A stretch of 64,000 bases of DNA from Methanofollis tationis (lineage in GTDB: Archaea; Halobacteriota; Methanomicrobia; Methanomicrobiales; Methanofollaceae): contig NZ_JABXWR010000001.1 of assembly GCF_013377755.1 (NCBI RefSeq), positions 383,104 to 447,103 on the forward strand, given 5' to 3'. Shown piece by piece: positions 27,135 to 35,675 of the stretch (the first letter of the stretch is position 1; each line of letters opens with the position of its first letter). A program made the position numbers and the translations under genes. The notes under the pieces were generated by a model, which worked only from the letters and a program-made list of their open reading frames with translations, was not told where the DNA came from and ran no database searches.

Positions 27135-27850
27135 AGGCTGACGACGTCGCCGATGACGATGACGGCGGGCGGTCTGACGCTCTGCGCCCGGGCGATCCCG
27201 GCGATGTCGCCGAGCGTGCCGACGGTCACGCGCTGGTCAGGGCGCATCCCGCGCTCGATGATGGCGACCGGGGTTTTGGGGCTGCGGCCGTTTTCCACGA
27301 GGGCGGCGGCGATCTGCGGGAGGTTTTTTACTCCCATCAGGACGACGATCGTGCCGCGGCTCTGCCCCAGCAGCCGCCAGTCAAGGGCCGACTCACCCTT
27401 CGTCGGGTCCTCGTGGCCGGTGATGACGGTCACCTGCGATGCGAAGCGTCGGTGGGTCACCGGGATGCCGACCGCCTCGGGGACGGCGATCGCCGAGGTG
27501 ATGCCCGGCACCACGGCGACCTCGATCCCGGCGGCCCGCAGACTCTCCATCTCCTCCCCGCCGCGCCCGAAGAGGAAGGAATCACCACCTTTCAGCCTGA
27601 CGACGTTCTTCCCTGCCCGTGCACGGTCGATCATCAGCGCCTCGATCTCGTCCTGCTCCAGGGTATGGTCGCCGCCGTACTTCCCGCAGTCGATCAGTTC
27701 GGCATGTTGGGGGAGGACGGCGATGATCTCCTCGCCTGGCAACTGGTCGTAGAGCACGACTTCTGCCGCCTCGATCGCCTCTCTGCCCCTGGGTGCAAGC
27801 AGACCGATCGAACCCGGCCCTGATCCGACCAGGGTGACCTTTCCGCTCAT
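27104..27850 (-). CDS. cobA: Uroporphyrinogen-III C-methyltransferase
   Basis: 248-aa SUMT that methylates uroporphyrinogen III at C2 and C7 to precorrin-2, the branch toward siroheme, corrinoids and F430. Diagnostic parts are VTLVGSGPGSIGLLAPRG at the N-terminus, EVVLYDQLPGEEI, VRLKGGDSFLFGRGGEE and VPGITSAIAVPEAVGIPVTHR. Last gene of the tetrapyrrole operon; its ATG overlaps the hemC stop by 4 nt. The 3' end overlaps the convergent oxidoreductase. hemD, often next to cobA, is absent here. Confidence 0.94.
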   Translation of the reverse strand: MSGKVTLVGSGPGSIGLLAPRGREAIEAAEVVLYDQLPGEEIIAVLPQHAELIDCGKYGGDHTLEQDEIEALMIDRARAGKNVVRLKGGDSFLFGRGGEEMESLRAAGIEVAVVPGITSAIAVPEAVGIPVTHRRFASQVTVITGHEDPTKGESALDWRLLGQSRGTIVVLMGVKNLPQIAAALVENGRSPKTPVAIIERGMRPDQRVTVGTLGDIAGIARAQSVRPPAVIVIGDVVSLYDGTTLFRP

Positions 27851-28731
27851 GGTGCGATCCCCAGCTGGCGGTAGGCGTCTTTGATCAGGTCGATCGCATC
27901 GTTGCGGAGGCGCTGCCCGCAGGCGCGCGCCTCTTCGGGCGTCGTGATCTCGTCCTCGATCCGCACGTCCTCACTCCCGTCGAGGGAGAGGATCTCGGCG
28001 ATGACGTGGCCGTCCCTGCAGTAGATTCCCTGCGGGGTGAAACAACCGCCGCCCACCTCTTCCATGATGATCCGCTCGATCCCGACGTCCATCCTGGTCT
28101 GCGGGTCATCGAGTTTCCTGATGACGTCGGTGATCTCTGGAGTATTCCTGCAGACCACGGCGATCGCCCCCTGGTTCGGCGAGGGGACGAACTGCGAGAG
28201 GGGGAGGCGCTGGCCCCGGAGGTGGTAGCCCAGGCGGTCGAGTCCGGCCTCGGCGAGGACGATGGCGTCGTACTCCCCTTCCCGCATCTTCTTGATCCTG
28301 GTGTCCACGTTGCCGCGGAGCTGTTTCACCGTGATCTCAGGGTCGTGCCTGAGGATCTGCGCCCGCCGCCGCGTCGAGGCGGTGCCCACAATGCCGACGT
28401 CGCCGATCTCCCCCTCATAGGCGAGGAAGTCGGCGGGCGAGTCGCGGGAGAGGACTGCCCCGGTGGCGACGCCCCGCGGGCGTTTGGCCGGGATGTCCTT
28501 CATGCTGTGGACGGCGGCGTCGATCGTCCCCTCGATGATCGCCTCGTCGAGGGCCCGGACAAATACGCCCTGCCCGCCGATCTGGTGGAGGGGGACGCCT
28601 GTCGCCGTGTCCCCTTTCGTCCTGATGACGGCGGTTTCAACCTCGATGCCCATCTTCGTCAGCGCCTTGCAGACCCGTTCGGTCTGGACGAGGGCGAGCT
28701 GACTTCCTCGTGTTCCTATTCTGAGAGACAT
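27847..28731 (-). CDS. hemC: Hydroxymethylbilane synthase
   Basis: 294-aa porphobilinogen deaminase that polymerises four porphobilinogens. [17 protein letters not shown] at the N-terminus, [20 protein letters not shown] in the middle, and the Cys carrying the dipyrromethane cofactor in [14 protein letters not shown] are all present. Start overlaps the hemL stop region by 16 nt; end overlaps cobA by 4 nt. Confidence 0.96.
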   Translation of the reverse strand: MSLRIGTRGSQLALVQTERVCKALTKMGIEVETAVIRTKGDTATGVPLHQIGGQGVFVRALDEAIIEGTIDAAVHSMKDIPAKRPRGVATGAVLSRDSPADFLAYEGEIGDVGIVGTASTRRRAQILRHDPEITVKQLRGNVDTRIKKMREGEYDAIVLAEAGLDRLGYHLRGQRLPLSQFVPSPNQGAIAVVCRNTPEITDVIRKLDDPQTRMDVGIERIIMEEVGGGCFTPQGIYCRDGHVIAEILSLDGSEDVRIEDEITTPEEARACGQRLRNDAIDLIKDAYRQLGIAP

Positions 28732-29960
28732 GTGCTGTATGCGTCTGCGATGTGTTCGATGATCTCATCTGTGTGCGCGGCCGAGAGGAAGTTCGTTTCG
28801 AACTGTGAGGGCGGGACGAAGATGCCCCTCTTGAGCATCTTCTCCCAGAATACTCTGAACGCCGCGGTGTCGCTCTCTTTGGCCTCGGCGTAGTTCTTCG
28901 GGGCTGCCGGCCTGAAGAAGTACTTGAACATGGAGCCGAGGGAGACAAACGAGCCGCCGGCCCCGGCGCAGGTCTCGCCGATCCTGCGCGTCCCCTTTTC
29001 GAGCCTGCTATAGATCCCCGGGTTCTCGTGGAGCCAGCCGAGGGCGGCATTGCCTGCCGCCATCGTGAGGGGGTTTCCGCTGAAGGTGCCGGCCTGATAG
29101 ACCGGGCCCTGCGGGGCGACCATTGCCATCAGGTCGCGCCGTCCGCCGAAGGCCCCGATGGGGAGGCCGCCGCCGATGATCTTGCCCAGAGTGGTCAGGT
29201 CGGGGGTGACGCCGTAGCGCACCTGCGCCCCGCCGATGCCCAGGCGGTAGCCGGTGATCACCTCGTCGAAGATGAGCAGGACGTCGTAGTCGAGCGTGAG
29301 GGCCCGCACCTCCTGGAGGTAGCCGGGCTCCGGGAGGATCGGGCCGACGTTGCCCATCACCGGTTCGATGATCAGGGCGGCGATATCTTCTGAGGAGGAG
29401 AGCAGGGCGTCGAGCCCTTCGAGATCGTTGTAGGCCACCTGCCGCGTGTGCGCCACCAGGTCGGCGACGACGCCGGCCGAGTCCGGGACGCCCATCGTGG
29501 TGGCGCCCGACCCGGCCTTCACGAGCACGGCGTCGTGGGCACCGTGGAACCCGCCCTCGATCTTGACGATGTCCTGCCGCCCGGTGGCGGCGCGGGCAAG
29601 CCTGATCGCCGCCATCGTCGCCTCTGAACCGCTGGATACGAACCTGACCATATCGATCGAGGGGTGATCGGCCGCGATCCGCTCCCCGAGGGCGACCTCG
29701 CCGGGACAGGGGGTGCCGTAGAGCCAGCCGTCGGCCAGCTGGGACTCGATCGCTACCCTGACCGCTTCAGGGGCGTGGCCCAGGATCAGGGGGCCGTAGC
29801 CCAGGCAGCAGTCGATGAGGCGCTCCCCGTCGACGGTCTTCAGGTACGCACCCGCAGCCCCGGCGACGTAGAAGGGGTAGGGCTGGATCGCCCGCACCGG
29901 GCTGGAGACGCCGCCCGGCATCAAGGCTTTTGCCCGATCGAAGAGCTCACTGCTCTTCAT
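28716..29960 (-). CDS. hemL: Glutamate-1-semialdehyde 2,1-aminomutase
   Basis: 414-aa PLP enzyme making 5-aminolevulinate from glutamate-1-semialdehyde. [16 protein letters not shown] holds the PLP aspartate and [19 protein letters not shown] the Schiff-base lysine. The N-terminus [20 protein letters not shown] is typical. The ATG at 29960 is preferred over the open frame 9 codons upstream because it matches the family start and follows GGTGG. It overlaps the end of hemB by 14 nt. Confidence 0.96.
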   Translation of the reverse strand: MKSSELFDRAKALMPGGVSSPVRAIQPYPFYVAGAAGAYLKTVDGERLIDCCLGYGPLILGHAPEAVRVAIESQLADGWLYGTPCPGEVALGERIAADHPSIDMVRFVSSGSEATMAAIRLARAATGRQDIVKIEGGFHGAHDAVLVKAGSGATTMGVPDSAGVVADLVAHTRQVAYNDLEGLDALLSSSEDIAALIIEPVMGNVGPILPEPGYLQEVRALTLDYDVLLIFDEVITGYRLGIGGAQVRYGVTPDLTTLGKIIGGGLPIGAFGGRRDLMAMVAPQGPVYQAGTFSGNPLTMAAGNAALGWLHENPGIYSRLEKGTRRIGETCAGAGGSFVSLGSMFKYFFRPAAPKNYAEAKESDTAAFRVFWEKMLKRGIFVPPSQFETNFLSAAHTDEIIEHIADAYSTCLSE

Positions 29961-30933
29961 GCAGCCACCTCGCAGCGTCTTCGGCATAGTAGGTGATGAT
30001 CAGGTCGGCCCCGGCCCGCTTGATGCAGGTGAGGGCTTCGAGGGCGCACTTCCGCTCATCGAGCCAGCCGAGGGCCGAAGCGGCCTTCAGCTGGGCGTAC
30101 TCGCCTGAGACCTGGTAGGCGGCGACCGGGAGGCCGATCTCCCGTATCTCTGCCAGGACGTCGAGGTAGAGCCCGGCGGGTTTCACCATCAGGATGTCCG
30201 CACCCTCTGCGGCGTCCTCCTCTGACTCCAGCAGGGCCTCGCGTGCATTGGCCGGGTCCATCTGGTAGGTGGTCCGGTCGCCGAAGGAGAAGCCCGAGTC
30301 TGCCGCCTCCCTGAAGGGGCCGTAGTAGGCGCTCGCGAACTTCGTGGAGTAGGACATGATCGGGACCTCTGCAAACCCTGAACCGTCGAGGGCGGTCCTG
30401 ATCGCCCGCACCATGCCGTCGAGCATGCAGGAGGGGGCAACGATGTCGGCCCCGGCCCTGGCATGCGAGACGGCGATCTTCTGCATCAGGGCGAGCGAGG
30501 GGTCGTTGAGCAGGTCCCTCCCGCCGTTGCAGGTCTCCCCGACGATCCCGCAGTGGCCGTGGTCGGTATACTCGCAGGCGCAGACGTCGGTGATCACGAC
30601 GAGGTCCGGGCAGGCCGCTTTCATGCCGGCGATGGCCCGCTGGACCACGCCGTCCCCGTCGTAGGCCGATGTGGCCACGGCGTCTTTCTCCCGCGGGATG
30701 CCGAAGATCAGCACCGCCGAAAGACCGGTACGCTGCAGCCGCTCTGCGACGGCGCCCGCATCCCCGAGGGGATAGCGGTACTGCCCGGGCATCGAGCCGA
30801 TGGGCACTGCCTCTTCGATCGTCTCGTCGAAAAAGAGCGGCATCACAAGGTCGCTCACTGCCAGCCTCGTTTCTTTGAAGAGGGGCTGGAAGGTTCGTTT
30901 TCTCAGTCGTCTCAGTCTTCTTTCCGGAAACAT
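29947..30933 (-). CDS. hemB: Porphobilinogen synthase (ALA dehydratase)
   Basis: 328-aa enzyme condensing two aminolevulinates. The Cys metal site reads [18 protein letters not shown], that is a zinc-type DxCxCxxxxxxGxC arrangement. The two active-site lysines are in [16 protein letters not shown] and [14 protein letters not shown]. Start overlaps the last codons of hemA by 22 nt, continuing the compact operon. Confidence 0.96.
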   Translation of the reverse strand: MFPERRLRRLRKRTFQPLFKETRLAVSDLVMPLFFDETIEEAVPIGSMPGQYRYPLGDAGAVAERLQRTGLSAVLIFGIPREKDAVATSAYDGDGVVQRAIAGMKAACPDLVVITDVCACEYTDHGHCGIVGETCNGGRDLLNDPSLALMQKIAVSHARAGADIVAPSCMLDGMVRAIRTALDGSGFAEVPIMSYSTKFASAYYGPFREAADSGFSFGDRTTYQMDPANAREALLESEEDAAEGADILMVKPAGLYLDVLAEIREIGLPVAAYQVSGEYAQLKAASALGWLDERKCALEALTCIKRAGADLIITYYAEDAARWLHEEQ

Positions 30934-32186
30934 GATTGGTCACCCCGTGTGATCGCATCTACCAGACGTTCGGCCTCTTCGATCCGGCCGTTCTGGGCGC
31001 AGGCCCTGATCGAGTAGGTCGCATCGATGAGGAGTTTTTTCGTCAGCACCCTTGTCAGGTCGTCGATGACGGCGGCGGTCTCGGGGCTGCACCCCTGCAG
31101 CCGCGCGCAGGCGCGGTCGCGTTCCCTGAGCCTGATCGCCTCGGCCCAGGTGAAGAGGCCGCCGAGCACCTCGTCGGCCGACGCCCCGTTGAGCATGGTG
31201 ATGAACCGGTCGATCTCGGCCTCCACGAACGCCTCTGCCCGCGCCGCCTCTTCCCGCCGGGCCTCCATATTGTGCTCGTTGACGTCCCTGAGGTTATCGA
31301 TGGTGAAGAGGTTCACCCCGTCGACCTCGCCCGCTCCCTCCTCGACGTCGCGCGGCTGGGCGATGTCGATGAGGACGAGGGGTCTTGGATGGCCGTCGAG
31401 GGGCCAGCACCGCCCTTTCATCACGTCAATGAGGATCTCCTTTGTGATCACCGGGTGCGGGGCCGAGGTGCAGGTGATCACGACGTCGGAGAGGGTGAAG
31501 TAGCGTCGAAGCTCGTTGAAGTGGACCGCTTTGCCACCGATCTTCCCGGCGAGCATGACGGCCCGTTCATAGGTGCGGTTTGCGACATAGATGGCGGTCA
31601 GGTTCTTTGCGGCGAGCGCCTGCGCCACGAGCATTCCCATCTCGCCGCTGCCGATGACGAGAATGTGCCGCCCTTTGAGGGTGGTGAGGAGGTTTTCGGC
31701 GAGGGCCACGGCGGCCGAACCGATGGAGACCGAGCCGCGGTTGATCTTTGTCTGCTGTCTCACCTCGATTCCCACATGCACCGCCTTTTTCATGCAGAGG
31801 TCGATGACCTGGCTGCAGGCGCCGGCCTCCTGCGAGGCGGCCCAGGCGCGCTTCAACTGGCCCAGGATCTGGTCTTCGCCGACGATCATCGAGTCGATGC
31901 CCGCGGCGACCTGCAGCAGGTGGCGGAGGACGTCGACGCCTTCCCTGATCTCGAATCGCTCCCGCCCCTGCTCATGGAGAAAGTCGGTGAGCGAGGCGGC
32001 GCTCCCCTGGACGAGCACCTCGATCCGGTTGCAGGTCTGGAGGAGGAGCACTCCCCTGAAGCGCTCCCGCGCCGCCAGCAGAAATATCTGTTCGTCGGGA
32101 AACCTGAACGTTTCAAGGTCTGAAAGCCCTGCCGTATGGTGGTTGAGGCCGGCCATCGCCAGGTCAGTACGGAGTATCTTTTCCAC
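30912..32186 (-). CDS. hemA: Glutamyl-tRNA reductase
   Basis: 424-aa NADPH-dependent enzyme that reduces Glu-tRNA to glutamate-1-semialdehyde. MAGLNHHTAGLSDLE and the catalytic Cys in VLLLQTCNRIEVLV mark the catalytic domain. HILVIGSGEMGMLVAQALA is the NADPH domain, and the C-terminal helix pair is the dimerisation domain. The start is GTG at 32186 (VEKILRTDLAMAG) with GGAGCGG 10 nt upstream; an internal ATG nine codons later is less well supported. It overlaps the upstream gene by 23 nt. Confidence 0.95.
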   Translation of the reverse strand: MEKILRTDLAMAGLNHHTAGLSDLETFRFPDEQIFLLAARERFRGVLLLQTCNRIEVLVQGSAASLTDFLHEQGRERFEIREGVDVLRHLLQVAAGIDSMIVGEDQILGQLKRAWAASQEAGACSQVIDLCMKKAVHVGIEVRQQTKINRGSVSIGSAAVALAENLLTTLKGRHILVIGSGEMGMLVAQALAAKNLTAIYVANRTYERAVMLAGKIGGKAVHFNELRRYFTLSDVVITCTSAPHPVITKEILIDVMKGRCWPLDGHPRPLVLIDIAQPRDVEEGAGEVDGVNLFTIDNLRDVNEHNMEARREEAARAEAFVEAEIDRFITMLNGASADEVLGGLFTWAEAIRLRERDRACARLQGCSPETAAVIDDLTRVLTKKLLIDATYSIRACAQNGRIEEAERLVDAITRGDQSCFRKED

Positions 32187-32808
32187 TGATATACCGCTCC
32201 CATATTCTCTGGTATGCCCCTTCTTCGCCCGAGGAGAGCCAGGCCCATGCCTCGGGGTCGCGGAGGACGGCCCGCAGGATCCGCTGCCGTTCTTCCTGCG
32301 ACCCGATGCACTCCTTTAAGTCTTCCCTGAGGCGCGCCTGGACGCCGATCATCGTATCGAGGTGGGGGAATCTCTCTTCCAGGTGCTCGCGCAGGAAGCG
32401 GGGGACTGCAGGGCTCGCCCCGCCGGTGCTGAGGGCGACGAGATACCGCTCCCCCCGGATCACCGAGGGGATGAGGACGTCGCCCGCCTCCCCGTCGGCG
32501 TTGTTGAAGAGGGCGCCTGCAGACCTTGCCGCACGGCCGATCCGGTCGTTTAAGCCGGGGTCTGAGGTTGCGGCGACGACGAGGAAGGCGTCCCTGATCA
32601 AATGGTTGAGCCCGGCCTCGTCCATGCCCGCGCACTCCGCTTCGATGCGCTCGATGCCCGGCCTCAAGAGCGCCGGCAGAAATGACCTGCTGATGACGGT
32701 GACCCGCGCCTCCCCGGAGAAGAAGGCCGCTTTACGCGCCCCCACGGCACCGCCGCCGAATATGACGACGTGCCTGGCCGCAAGGTCGATCATCAGCGGT
32801 ATCATCAC
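32164..32808 (-). CDS. Precorrin-2 dehydrogenase (siroheme synthase N-terminal type)
   Basis: 214-aa protein matching the bifunctional dehydrogenase domain of CysG/Met8: HVVIFGGGAVGARKAAFF (NAD site) at residues 12-29, LFNNADGEAGDVLIPSVIRGE and VALSTGGASPAVPRFLREHLEE. It oxidises precorrin-2 to sirohydrochlorin, precursor of siroheme, F430 and, by the anaerobic route, B12. First gene of the operon; the 105-bp upstream region is shared with a divergent membrane protein gene. Confidence 0.9.
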   Translation of the reverse strand: MMIPLMIDLAARHVVIFGGGAVGARKAAFFSGEARVTVISRSFLPALLRPGIERIEAECAGMDEAGLNHLIRDAFLVVAATSDPGLNDRIGRAARSAGALFNNADGEAGDVLIPSVIRGERYLVALSTGGASPAVPRFLREHLEERFPHLDTMIGVQARLREDLKECIGSQEERQRILRAVLRDPEAWAWLSSGEEGAYQRIWERYISGKDTPY

Positions 32809-32888
32809 TGATCTGTGGGCGGCGGGCGTACTTTAAGATTCTGTATCACTTCTGTGGGGTGTTTGTAGCACCCGCCCGCCGCCCCCGG

Positions 32889-32898
32889 CTATATATCT
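32889..32898 (+). promoter_or_regulatory. TATA box for the membrane protein gene
   Basis: CTATATATCT is centred 26 nt before the ATG at 32920 and 20 nt before that at 32914. No RBS is seen, so a leaderless transcript is likely. Confidence 0.5.
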
Positions 32899-32913
32899 CT
32901 CCTCTTCCCATGC

Positions 32914-33891
32914 ATGGGCATGAGCTCTGCGATTCATGCCTTCACCGCCATCGACGGTGCGGTATCTCACACAAAATCACTCCTCTGGCCGTTCAGGGCC
33001 GGGGTGTGGCTGCGGCTTGCGGTGATCTCCCTCTTCATCGGCGGGTTTGGGGGCGGGTTCAATTTCTTCTCGTTCCCTGACGGCGGGGGGCACGCGGGAT
33101 CGGGGATGCCGGTGGACCTCTTCGCACCGGGTGCGGGCTTTATCTTCCTCCTCATCGGGGTCATCCTGCTCCTCGCCCTGTTCTTCGGGATCATCGGGTC
33201 GATCTTCCAGTTCGTCTTCGTCGACTGCCTGACCACGGGTGAGGTCTCCCTCTCGCGCACCTTCGGGATGCGGAGCGGGAAGGGCCTGAGGCTCTTTCTC
33301 TTCCAGGTCCTCTTCGCCCTCCTGATGGTGGCGGCGATGATCGTCGTCCTGCTGACCATCTTCCTCCCGGTGCAGAGCGTCGGCGCACCCAACCTCCTCG
33401 CCCTCATCATCCTTGTCCCGGCGGCGCTGCTGATCCTGGTGATCATCGGTATCGTCCTGATGCTCACCATAGACTTCGTCGTCCCGGTGATGATCCGCTC
33501 GGACTGCGGCGTCATCGACGGGTGGCGGCACGCCCTCGCCTTCCTCCGCCCCGACCTGGTGAACGCCGCCGCGTACGTCGTCTTCAAGTTCCTGCTCGGG
33601 ATCGTGCTCGGGCTCATCGCCCTGGTCCTGGCCCTCATCGCCGCGGCCGTGATCGCTGTGCCGCTCGTGGCCGTCGGCGTGGTCGCCGGGATCGCCCTGG
33701 GGAATGCGGCGGTGCCGGTCTACCTCCTGCTCCTCCTCATCGGGATCGTCGTTGCCGTGCCGGTGCTCCTGCTGGTGCAGGTGCCGTTCGCGACCTTCCT
33801 CAGGTACTACAGCCTGGGGGTTCTCGGCCGGTTTTCGCCTGAATACGACCTCTTGGCGCGGCCTGAGGGGTCCGGCGCGGTCAGCGACTGA
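32914..33891 (+). CDS. Multi-pass membrane protein (archaeal DUF7544-like)
   Basis: 325-aa integral membrane protein with about six to seven long hydrophobic stretches (for example FIFLLIGVILLLALFFGIIG and LLALIILVPAALLILVIIG). The start resembles a family of archaeal membrane proteins: SSAIHAFTAIDGAVSHTKSLLWPFRAG, with a conserved Trp/Pro-containing amphipathic helix. A cytosolic loop DCGVIDGWRHALAFLRPDL is also seen in the family. No transport motif is recognised. The ATG at 32920 may be the true first codon given the TATA distance. Confidence 0.7.
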   Translation: MGMSSAIHAFTAIDGAVSHTKSLLWPFRAGVWLRLAVISLFIGGFGGGFNFFSFPDGGGHAGSGMPVDLFAPGAGFIFLLIGVILLLALFFGIIGSIFQFVFVDCLTTGEVSLSRTFGMRSGKGLRLFLFQVLFALLMVAAMIVVLLTIFLPVQSVGAPNLLALIILVPAALLILVIIGIVLMLTIDFVVPVMIRSDCGVIDGWRHALAFLRPDLVNAAAYVVFKFLLGIVLGLIALVLALIAAAVIAVPLVAVGVVAGIALGNAAVPVYLLLLLIGIVVAVPVLLLVQVPFATFLRYYSLGVLGRFSPEYDLLARPEGSGAVSD

Positions 33892-34000
33892 TCCTGCGCG
33901 GCCCCCGCGCTCCCACCCCCTGCCGGCGCCGGCCCGCGTGCCCTGGCGGCGACCGCCCCCCGGGCGAACAAATATCTTATTTTGTGGGTTTTATTGTTGA

Positions 34001-34153
34001 ATGAGCGCCTTTTATCGCTCTTTTTCGTCCCGGCGATCGCCCTTTGCATGGACCTCTCCTGCCGGTCCGAATAGCGCCGGCGCACCGGTCGAGGCCATCA
34101 GGGGGCAGGTGCGGGGGATCGATGACCATATTGGACCCCCCGGGTCTGGATAA
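34001..34153 (+). CDS. Possible 50-aa small protein
   Basis: ATG at 34001 opens a 50-codon frame (MSAFYRSFSSRRSPFAW..., ending DDHIGPPGSG) in the 314-bp gap between the membrane protein gene and tRNA-Gly. An AT-rich AAATATCTTATTTT at 33970-33983 is placed about right for a leaderless promoter. No RBS, domain or homologue is recognised. Codon use is GC-rich like its neighbours. It may be a chance frame; the rest of the gap is very GC-rich and holds nothing else recognisable. Confidence 0.25.
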   Translation: MSAFYRSFSSRRSPFAWTSPAGPNSAGAPVEAIRGQVRGIDDHIGPPGSG

Positions 34154-34155
34154 TG

Positions 34156-34162
34156 TTTATAT
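34156..34162 (+). promoter_or_regulatory. TATA box for tRNA-Gly
   Basis: TTTATAT lies 44-50 nt before the mature tRNA 5' end, the distance expected for a box A that directs a tRNA precursor with a short leader. Confidence 0.55.
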
Positions 34163-34205
34163 GCGAGAAGTGCGAATATTGTAGAGCGCTGCGGTAAAAT
34201 GCAGG

Positions 34206-34277
34206 GCGCCGATAGTGTAGTGGTTATCACTAGGCGTTGCCAACGCCTAAACCCGGGTTCGAGTCCCGGTCGGCGCA
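34206..34277 (+). tRNA. tRNA-Gly (GCC anticodon)
   Basis: 72-nt cloverleaf. Acceptor GCGCCGA pairs with TCGGCGC, followed by discriminator A; CCA is not encoded. The anticodon stem AGGCG/CGCCT encloses loop TTGCCAA with anticodon GCC. The T arm is CCCGGGTTCGAGTCCCGG. No intron. Confidence 0.96.
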
Positions 34278-34650
34278 CTTTTCTCCGTTTTGACTTTGTC
34301 CAGAACATTTTGTTTTTCATGATCTCTTCGATGTGCTGGTGAGGGTTGGCTGGATGAGTTTTGCCGCCCCTGGACCCGGACTCTCTTTACTTCACCACCC
34401 GGGAGGGGTCTGCTCGATCTTCAGGACCCCTCACGTTCTCGACGCGAAGATGCGATCATCGCTCAGGGTGGAGATGACATCGCGCCGGGGGGTGCACCCC
34501 CTGACCCCTTGCATGCGATTGCCCCTGAATGGGCGTGCTGGAGTTGTTTTCCCATCCCTGCCCCGATCATATTTGCGGGAGGTCGGGGGGAAGCAGGCCC
34601 CCTTCCCCGAATAAAAGCGGTTATTACACCCCTGGCGCAAAGACTACCCC
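34278..34650. other. Intergenic region with diverged repeat copy
   Basis: 373 bp between tRNA-Gly and the next gene. The right half is repeat copy C (34483-34610). The left half shows a hairpin-like CCCGGGAGGGGTCTGC...GGACCCCTCACG but no coding signal. AATAAAAGC at about 34609-34617 may serve as promoter for the small membrane protein gene. Confidence 0.5.
34483..34610 (+). repeat. Dispersed GC-rich intergenic repeat, copy C (diverged)
   Basis: Shares the block order of copy A: CGCCGGGGGGTGCACCCCCTGACCCC (foldback GGGG-TGCA-CCCC), then GCGATTGCCCCTGAATGGGCG, and at the right end GGTCGGGGGGAAGCAGGCCCCC, matching GGACCGGGGGGCGGCAGGCCCCC of copy A. It lacks the terminal direct repeats of copy A and is shorter. 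Confidence 0.65.
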
Positions 34651-34890
34651 ATGGAAGTCACCCTCCCCCAGCTCAGGAATCTCCTCTACCCCATGGAGTG
34701 GTTCTTTCGGTTCTCCATCCTCAGTTTCGTGGTCTGGCTCGCCCAACCCCTCTACCCCGGCAACTACATCGCCTACTCGATCGCCCTCTACGTGCTCTGG
34801 TTCCTGATCCTGGTGATGTTCGTCTGGCAGATCGTGATCACCGCCCGTTTCCTCCGCGGCTACGGGGACAAACAGGAAACGGCGGACTGA
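34651..34890 (+). CDS. Small membrane protein, two TM helices
   Basis: 79-aa protein with two hydrophobic helices: about residues 17-35 (WFFRFSILSFVVWLAQPLY) and 43-63 (SIALYVLWFLILVMFVWQIV), followed by a short charged tail RFLRGYGDKQETAD. No known domain. No RBS is seen and AATAAAAGC lies about 35-40 nt upstream, so it is probably leaderless. Stands alone between tRNA-Gly and the convergent PEBP-like gene. Confidence 0.6.
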   Translation: MEVTLPQLRNLLYPMEWFFRFSILSFVVWLAQPLYPGNYIAYSIALYVLWFLILVMFVWQIVITARFLRGYGDKQETAD

Positions 34891-34983
34891 ACGCAGCTCG
34901 TCCCGGCGGCGCCTTCGCTCAGGCCGGGTGCTGATCTCTCAGCCGTCTCCGGGACGATCCGCACGGGCCGGATCGACCGGGCG

Positions 34984-35430
34984 TCAGTCCTTCCTGTAGC
35001 CTGCCACCGCCGTACCGCTGTACTGGATGGCATGCTTCTTCAGCGCCTCTTTCAACTCCGCCCCACTGGCACCGCCCGGAAGATCGAGCGGCCCATCGGT
35101 CCCGTAGAGATTGAAGTAATACTCATGGGCCGATCCCTTCGACAGGCAGGGCCCGCTGTAGCCGATCCGCCCGAGATCGTTTCTTCCCTGGCGTGCCGGG
35201 ACGGGAGCGTGCACCTCAGCTGTTTTCGGGATCCCCGCGGGTACGACATCGGTCGCTTTGATGTTCCATATCAACCAGTGATCGACCTTTGCTCCCGGAT
35301 CGCTCAGGATGATCGCAAAATACGGCGCTTTCAATCCTGAAATCCGGATCTCGGGTGAACTGTCCTCGCCGTCGCAGGTGTGCTGCTCCGGGAAGGTGGT
35401 GAAGCCAATCTCTACAACCGGGTTGTCCAT
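34984..35430 (-). CDS. PEBP/YbhB family protein (Raf kinase inhibitor-like)
   Basis: 148-aa phosphatidylethanolamine-binding-protein fold. Hallmarks are the anion-site residues: TCDGEDSSPEIRISGLK near the start, ILSDPGAKVDHWLIWNI (DPD/H-W pattern) and GRIGYSGPCLSKGSAHEYYF (GYxGPxxP-like, here G-C-L). No signal peptide. Biological role in archaea is unknown. A minus-strand TATA-like ACTTATACC at about 35470-35478 precedes it. A palindromic ACCCATTTAATGGGGTTTTTT lies farther upstream at 35530-35551. Confidence 0.85.
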   Translation of the reverse strand: MDNPVVEIGFTTFPEQHTCDGEDSSPEIRISGLKAPYFAIILSDPGAKVDHWLIWNIKATDVVPAGIPKTAEVHAPVPARQGRNDLGRIGYSGPCLSKGSAHEYYFNLYGTDGPLDLPGGASGAELKEALKKHAIQYSGTAVAGYRKD

Positions 35431-35675
35431 GATGTTTTCCCCCTCTGGTCACTATGCAGATATTCTATGGTATAAGTATGTTGTCCGGGATCCGCTTATC
35501 TGTGATACCACATCACGTGTGGATGTTCAACCCATTTAATGGGGTTTTTTGGTGTTTGCCTGTTTGAAAAATAGTGTGAATATTTGTCGGCACGCCCTGG
35601 ACCATCAGGCGCTTTTGATCTCAGATGCCTGGGATTCGCCCACGTATGGCGAGAGCCGGGCTTTTTCTCCAGCCT

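Noticed and set aside
30936-32123. 395-codon plus-strand frame opposite hemA
   Set aside because: Same GC-driven shadow effect; hemA has clear catalytic and NADPH motifs, and the opposite frame is low-complexity.
34012-34320. 102-codon minus-strand frame containing RRPGLEPGFRRWQ
   Set aside because: This is the usual false protein from translating the antisense of a tRNA (here tRNA-Gly).
35530-35551. Palindrome ACCCATTTAATGGGGTTTTTT as a terminator
   Set aside because: It looks like a hairpin plus T-run on the plus strand, but no plus-strand gene ends upstream of it; its role is unclear, so it is not called a terminator.
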